Source: Bremia lactucae
Taxonomy: Eukaryota; Oomycota; Peronosporomycetes; Peronosporales; Peronosporaceae
DNA: 41,214 nucleotides
Assembly: GCF_004359215.1 (NCBI RefSeq)
Contig: NC_090612.1
Location: 5,975,385-6,016,598 of the forward strand
Reading direction: 5' to 3'
Shown here: in pieces, positions 36,746 through 41,214 of the stretch
Position numbering within the stretch: the first letter of the stretch is position 1
Layout: every line of letters begins with the position of its first letter
Translations under genes and position numbers: made by a program
The notes under the pieces: generated by a model
The model's database searches: none
Told to the model about the DNA's origin: nothing
What the model saw: the letters and a program-made list of their open reading frames with translations, nothing else

Positions 36746-39205
36746 ATGAGGTCGACAAAGTGCTATTTTGCGGTAACTATTGTGCTGTTTTACGTAGCGC
36801 TTTTGGCCCGATCGAGCTTTGTCCACATTAAACTACACAGCTCATACGTGCGTCACCGCAGCGAGCAACTACAGATCCTGGAGACGGCTAAAATAATGTA
36901 CGGCTAGTAACACGAAATCGTGTAGAGAGAAGTTGACATCAGTTGGTGGCGTAGCGACTGGACGGGGAGAGGTTTAAATTCCTGGAGCCAAGTGGAACGC
37001 AATTTGACGTCGGCAGTCGATAATTTGTGAGTTTTTGTTGCCGTATGAACTTTACTATAGAAAAAGGCTTAGCTGGCATTGTAGGAACGTGTCAGATAAT
37101 GCACTAGGGGAAATCGTTTTCACGCAGACATTTGAAAATTTGCAAACACTGTACGAAATTTGGGCGAAGACCTGGTAGGCTTGGTTGCTGATCTTTGCTG
37201 TGCTTCGTCGCAGGGCGTGCTCGAATGCTTCGATTTCGCAAATAAAGCTAAATGGGACCTTTTTAAAGAAGCTTTCTGCATCGAGAAATAGGCTTGCGTC
37301 ATTCAGAGACACTGTATTGGTGGCATCAATTAAGGAGCTGTACGCAAGCACTCGCACTAGGCACTTTCTAATTAAACATTTTGATTTTTTGGCGATTTAT
37401 TGGTAGCGACTTATCAGAGAATCGACTGTCGGACTGGGAAAATTTCAAGCTGCCGCAACATTTGCAAATACTGTTGGTACATAATTGAAAAAGTCTTGTG
37501 ATGGCATGTGCTCATCGAACATTGTTATACTTGATAGAAACGTCAGCCACAATGCCATTACGAACATTACTGGCTCCAATTTTTCAGTCGCAACCAACTT
37601 AGTTTCGATGTAAGCATACCGGTCCTGCGTCAATTTAACATCGCTCTCATTGCGCTTTTTGCAAAGCGACTTGTCATCAAATGAATTGACAGCTGTGGTC
37701 GGGATTATCTTTCCTCAAAATCTTACGACGCTGTACGTATCCTGCTTTTGTTTAGTCGATGTGACGTGATTCGCAATTTTAATTAGCTTGGTAACTTTTA
37801 TCAGAGATTTAAGCAACAACAACATCCATGCCTTTGAAATTCGTGAGGCCGATGTTGCGGTGTTGTCTAATCTTGCTATGCTCAAAATGGACGATCTCGA
37901 GCAATCTAGTTGCCCAACTAAAGGCGCTTCAACAGAAAGAATTGGCAACATCCAAGTTTGTATTGTATCTGGTACAATCAAGAAAACGAAATTCTTGTTC
38001 ATAACATTTAATGACTCAAAACCTGCATGTTTTTTTTTGATTGCAGAAACCGCATTCCAAAGTGTTTATTTTCCAAGTCGAGATGGTAAAGGATTTTTAT
38101 TTTACTTCACAGCCGTCTATATACCTGTGCCAACACAAACGTTTTTGTTGCAATTGATAGGTTGGAAGACAGAGGATAATGTGTTATACTTGAGCGCAAT
38201 CGTGAGCGTCTTTATTAGCCTCTGGTTTGTAACTCTAGTTCTGCTACATTTCGTCAAGAATAATCGACAACAGGCTACAACAGACAAGCTTCAACGCGAC
38301 ACAGTCGAATTATCTCTTCCATCGAGGCAGTGGTCACAATCGAAGGAGGAAGAGTTTCCCAATGACATTCGCTTTGACCCCGAATTTGAGTCATGCCGCA
38401 TCGACTCGGCTGACATCATGCAGGTGCGCACATTGGCGCATGGCAACTTTGCAATGACTTCGCTGGTTCATCTTGGAGAGAAGCAAGCTGTGATGAAGAA
38501 ATTTTCCGCCCATTTCCAGGGTCGAGATCGCGACCAGATGATAGCGTTCATGGATGAAATTCGTGTAATTGCAAAATTAAGGCATCCTAATGTGGTGGGA
38601 TTTCTCGGATTCACGTGGTCTAGTATATTGGATCTTTCAGTCCTCGTGGATTTCATTCCGAACGGAAGTCTTGCAGCGTATTTAAAAGAGATGGCAACCT
38701 CACAGTCAACGTTGACTTGGATGCAATCGCATGCCGAATCTCCGAGTAAATTATCTTTATCACTGCAACTATCGAAGGCGCTCGTATATTTGCAAAGTTT
38801 TGCACCGCCAGTCATTCATGGACATTTGAAAGCAGCAAGTGTGCTTCTTGATTCAGCACTTGAAGTTAAGCTCAATCGTATTGGTACGGAACGAACATTG
38901 AATCGAGGTCAATTAAGGACCAGACCTGGATCGCACCGGAGGTATTGGTTAGCCGTGAATTTGATGGAAAATCAGATATTTATTCGTTCGGAGTAGTCAT
39001 GCTGGAGCTCGATCGCTGCAAACACCTGAAGATAGCGCCATGCCAAGGCGTCGATGGAACAAGACTTGAACCTAACTTTCGTGAGGATTGTCCGCCACAA
39101 ATAATGGAAATTGCGATAAGCTGTTTAAGCAATGATCCATCAGACCGCCCCACAGTGAATGAACTTTGCAACTCTCTCAAACAGCTTTACCATCGATGCG
39201 AATAG
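36746..39205 (+). CDS. LRR receptor-like TKL pseudokinase, 9 exons, one frameshift
   Basis: I assembled exons 36746-36897, 36943-37026, 37085-37150, 37214-37339, 37407-37472, 37538-37609, 37667-37732, 37805-37971 and 38047-39205. Exon 1 encodes a signal peptide (Leu/Val/Ala/Phe-rich, residues 8-21). Exons 3-8 encode leucine-rich repeats of the Leu-Asp-Leu-Ser-x-Asn type, mostly one per exon; the seven introns before exon 8 are all phase 2 at the same repeat position. A C-cap with a Cys, a transmembrane segment near 38180-38260 and a TKL kinase domain follow. The kinase has the ATP lysine (Val-Met-Lys-Lys) and alphaC Glu, but HRD reads His-Gly-His, its downstream Asn is Ser, and DFG reads Arg-Ile-Gly, so it should be catalytically dead. 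Between about 38886 and 38923 the frame shifts before Trp-Ile-Ala-Pro-Glu-Val. Intron 1 is only 45 nt, the least certain join. Likely a surface receptor or its decaying copy. Confidence 0.72.
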
Positions 39206-39890
39206 CCTTATAAGGCGATTTCTGTGCAAGATTTCCGTGCGCGTCGACATGAATTCGCAGTAATTTGTCTCGCTCGACAAGTACTTCGTATGAAGTTTTG
39301 GCCCTCGCAAACACAGGTGGCATGCGTTTTAATACGTCAAGTTTCAAGCAGCTATTATAAGTGCTCACGAGTTAGGATTGAGACTAATATTTTTATTTAA
39401 GTAACAAAACCTTTATTGGATAGTTTATTATAATTAAGAATTATTAGATGTAAGTTGTGAAGATTTCTAATTATTTTTCTCTATGATAAAAATCATAAAA
39501 AAAATAAAATTATTATTTCAATAGATAATATTGCCAAAATTACCATACATGGCTGCAGCAATACTTTAAATTTCAGAACGTATACTATTTATTGTCTAGC
39601 GGTGCATGGACTGTAAAAATTGTTCTGTTCATTGGATTATTATGTCTTAAAATCAACCCCGCCGATCGCTCCGAATGGGCAGTGAAGCCACTTTTCATAT
39701 ATTAAGCTATGCCTGTAAGAACGTATTAGCACCTAGCACCTAGAAACTTATTCATATAGAATGCAGTTTAACGTTTCTCAACTAAACACTGCTTATTTTG
39801 GGCATGTTGCTAAGCGATCGCTTAGCAACTAAGGATCCTCATATCGTGTTCGTGAGAATATCGAAGATACCTTGCCTACACTGTTATCAG
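39206..39890. other. AT-rich spacer before the right-hand gypsy copy
   Basis: No gene seen; very AT-rich from 39370 to 39620. It contains the perfect palindrome at 39806-39829. The base composition and palindromes suggest old transposon sequence or a target zone for insertion. Confidence 0.4.
39806..39829. repeat. Perfect 24-bp palindrome
   Basis: The half GTTGCTAAGCGA is followed directly by its exact reverse complement TCGCTTAGCAAC, with no loop. The centre is GCGATCGC. It lies 61 bases upstream of the LTR start. It might be a protein-binding dyad or a remnant of an inverted repeat. Confidence 0.8.
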
Positions 39891-40339
39891 TGTAACGGGG
39901 TGTATCGTTACATGAAATTAACACTTAAAGGTTGTTAATTAATGTATTATCTTAAAGGTAGATAATATTTGCAGGATATTACTTTATATAGTAATATTTG
40001 CATAAATAGGTATTGACCATTATACCTATTTATTCCGCAGACTAATCAGCTGTAGGAGTAATCAAAGAGAGAGTTACAGATAAGATACAGATAAGAATTC
40101 AATTACATGTTTAGAATTAAATAGATTATAATTAAGTTAGCATTTACAAAGATAGAAAAAGAGACACTTATTTATATTAATACAGTTTTCATTTTACCCT
40201 CTTTAAGCTAGTTACCTTAAAGAGAAGTTTCCCTCTGCACGTACTAGTGTACGAGAAATAACGTAGGGCACCACTCGCAACTGAAGCAGTGCGAAGTAGA
40301 CTTGTACTGAAGCAGTTCAAGTCGTAGTGCCCCGTTACA
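39891..40339 (+). repeat. 5' LTR of the right-hand gypsy element (449 bp)
   Basis: Begins TGTAACGGGG at 39891 and ends CCCCGTTACA at 40339, so the ends are TG..CA inverted repeats of the usual LTR type. The first 310 bases match the reverse complement of 1711-2008. A primer-binding-site-like sequence follows within two bases and gag follows 140 bases later, which fixes the 3' edge and the plus orientation. It has several internal hairpins (for example arms AAATAGGTAT 40004-40013 and ATACCTATTT 40022-40031). The 3' LTR lies outside the window. Confidence 0.88.
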
Positions 40340-40341
40340 TC

Positions 40342-40357
40342 TGGTAGCACTTTGTAG
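40342..40357 (+). promoter_or_regulatory. Primer-binding site of the gypsy element
   Basis: TGGTAGCACTTTGTAG starts two bases after the LTR. TGG at the start is complementary to the CCA end of a tRNA, as in LTR-element priming. The tRNA species was not identified. Confidence 0.6.
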
Positions 40358-40481
40358 TCCGTCGAAGAACCACATTTCCCACATTTAACATGGACATGTT
40401 AGATGATAGTAGGAATACGCATCACGTTTCGCGTGATAGCACTCCTTTCTAAGTGACATAGAAAGGAGTGCGGTCGAACGA

Positions 40482-41214
40482 ATGAGTTCGTCCGTAGGAA
40501 ACGATGCAATCTTGGCATTGCTGTCCAAATTGGACAGAGATGCCCTCCATTCAACCTCGCCAAGTTCATACAACATGAACTTGACGAGATAAAGGAAAAA
40601 GTAGCCTTGCTGAATCAGCAAGACTCTCAACAGGCAGAACTGTTGAGGTTACAACAGGTACAGACCCTTGTACCTGGGATGACGCAAACGCGTCGTCCCG
40701 AAACTTTAAAGATTGACATCTCTAAGTATAGGGGGGTCGAAGAAGACTCCCTCTTGAGATGGTTTGTCGAGTTAAACGATGCCATAAGGGCACGTCACAT
40801 CATCGACGAGCAAATGCAAATCGCATTCGCTCAATCAAATCTGGCAGGTCGTGCCAAAACTTGGGCATTGGGCCTTAAGTTGCGCGACCCATACGTCTTT
40901 GGGTCGCTAGAGGGTTTTAAAACCCGGCTCAAACAGACGTTTGCACCACCAAGGACTGAGTTCAGAGCACGTTCAGAGCTTTTGAAACTCAAGCAAGGCA
41001 AGCGTGATGTTCACGCATATGCCCAGCACATACGACTCTTAGCGAGTTGTATTACAAATAATCCAGTTCATGAACACACGTTGATTACGGTGTTCATGCA
41101 AGGTCTTACGGATGGTCCCGTAAAGACCCACCTGTTCCGCTTGGAACTGGATACGCTTGAAGAAGCAATATCCGTTGCGGAACAGGAGGACTTTAGCTTG
41201 AGACAGGCTCAAGC
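40482..41214 (+). pseudogene. gypsy gag, 5' part, frame-disrupted and cut by window end
   Basis: An ATG at 40482 opens a frame (Met-Ser-Ser-Ser-Val-Gly) that stops at about 40593. A second frame, open from about 40559 to the window end, carries the gag capsid-like domain: a Gln-rich helix (Gln-Gln-Ala-Glu-Leu-Leu-Arg), Trp-Phe-Val-Glu-Leu-Asn-Asp-Ala-Ile, then Ala-Gly-Arg-Ala-Lys-Thr-Trp-Ala and Leu-Lys-Gln-Gly-Lys-Arg-Asp-Val. One indel in about 40530-40560 would join them. If translation begins at the internal ATG in Pro-Gly-Met-Thr-Gln-Thr (about 40678), the shift would not matter. The last 266 bases equal positions 1-266 with 14 mismatches, but here the Leu codon TTA is intact where the left copy has TAA. 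Confidence 0.8.

Noticed and set aside
36746..36907. Stand-alone secreted peptide or truncated RxLR effector
   Set aside because: It has a signal peptide but no RxLR or dEER motif, and a GT donor at 36898 joins it in frame to the LRR exons.
37055..37357. Minus-strand open frame of 100 codons
   Set aside because: It begins with GTG and is antisense to spliced LRR exons 3 and 4, whose Leu/Asn pattern explains the open frame.
38086..38112. 27-nt intron before the LRR kinase membrane segment
   Set aside because: GT..AG ends and frame preservation fit, but it is far shorter than any other intron here; reading through is simpler.

Overview
The window looks like a nuclear contig from an oomycete, most likely a downy mildew or a Phytophthora relative. 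The genes are eukaryotic: 45-84 nt GT..AG introns, a CEP135/Bld10 centriole protein, a SNARE, a two-pore channel, a P5B ATPase and an LRR receptor of the oomycete TKL kinase type. A bacterial-type ACC deaminase, AT-rich spacers and Ty3/gypsy and Ty1/copia debris also fit. I cannot name the species.

Layout. 1-2008: a decayed Ty3/gypsy gag-protease fragment, fused to a truncated LTR that points the wrong way. 2156-2654: two short ORFs with N-myristoylation-like starts. 3366-8093: a seven-exon CEP135/Bld10 gene with one in-frame TGA. 8374-8772 (-) and 8859-9887 (+): an unknown small protein divergent from ACC deaminase. 9969-14231 (-): a P5B ATPase. 14657-17827 (-): a Cid1-type poly(A)/poly(U) polymerase. 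18471-20871: two paralogous AT-hook/Cys-rich proteins in opposite orientation around a three-exon tail-anchored SNARE. 22448-22940: copia debris and a small ORF. 23599-24324 (-) and 24781-27888 (+): UreF divergent from a two-pore channel. 28862-30040 (-): RING-PX protein. 30590-31319: a hairpin-rich, LTR-like stretch without a gene. 32019-33959 (-): a cytidine-deaminase-fold protein with a large insertion. 34080-35998 (-): ankyrin protein. 36746-39205: an LRR receptor pseudokinase that I assembled from nine exons; its LRR exons are too short to show up as long reading frames. 39891-41214: a second gypsy copy, with 5' LTR, primer-binding site and start of gag, cut by the window edge.

The genes form no operon or obvious pathway; this is an ordinary euchromatic gene island held between two gypsy copies in the same orientation. 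Functional themes are basal body (CEP135), membrane and ion transport (P5B ATPase, TPC, SNARE, RING-PX), nitrogen and ethylene-precursor chemistry (UreF, ACC deaminase), RNA or nucleotide modification (Cid1-type polymerase, deaminase) and surface perception (LRR pseudokinase).

The most unusual signals are these: (1) the gypsy sequence, including its coding part, is tiled with short, mostly perfect hairpins every few tens of bases; (2) the LRR pseudokinase has introns at one conserved point of each repeat, all in phase 2, and has lost its catalytic Asp and DFG Asp; (3) the deaminase carries a roughly 140-residue basic insertion between its zinc motifs; (4) a single TGA interrupts an otherwise intact CEP135 gene.
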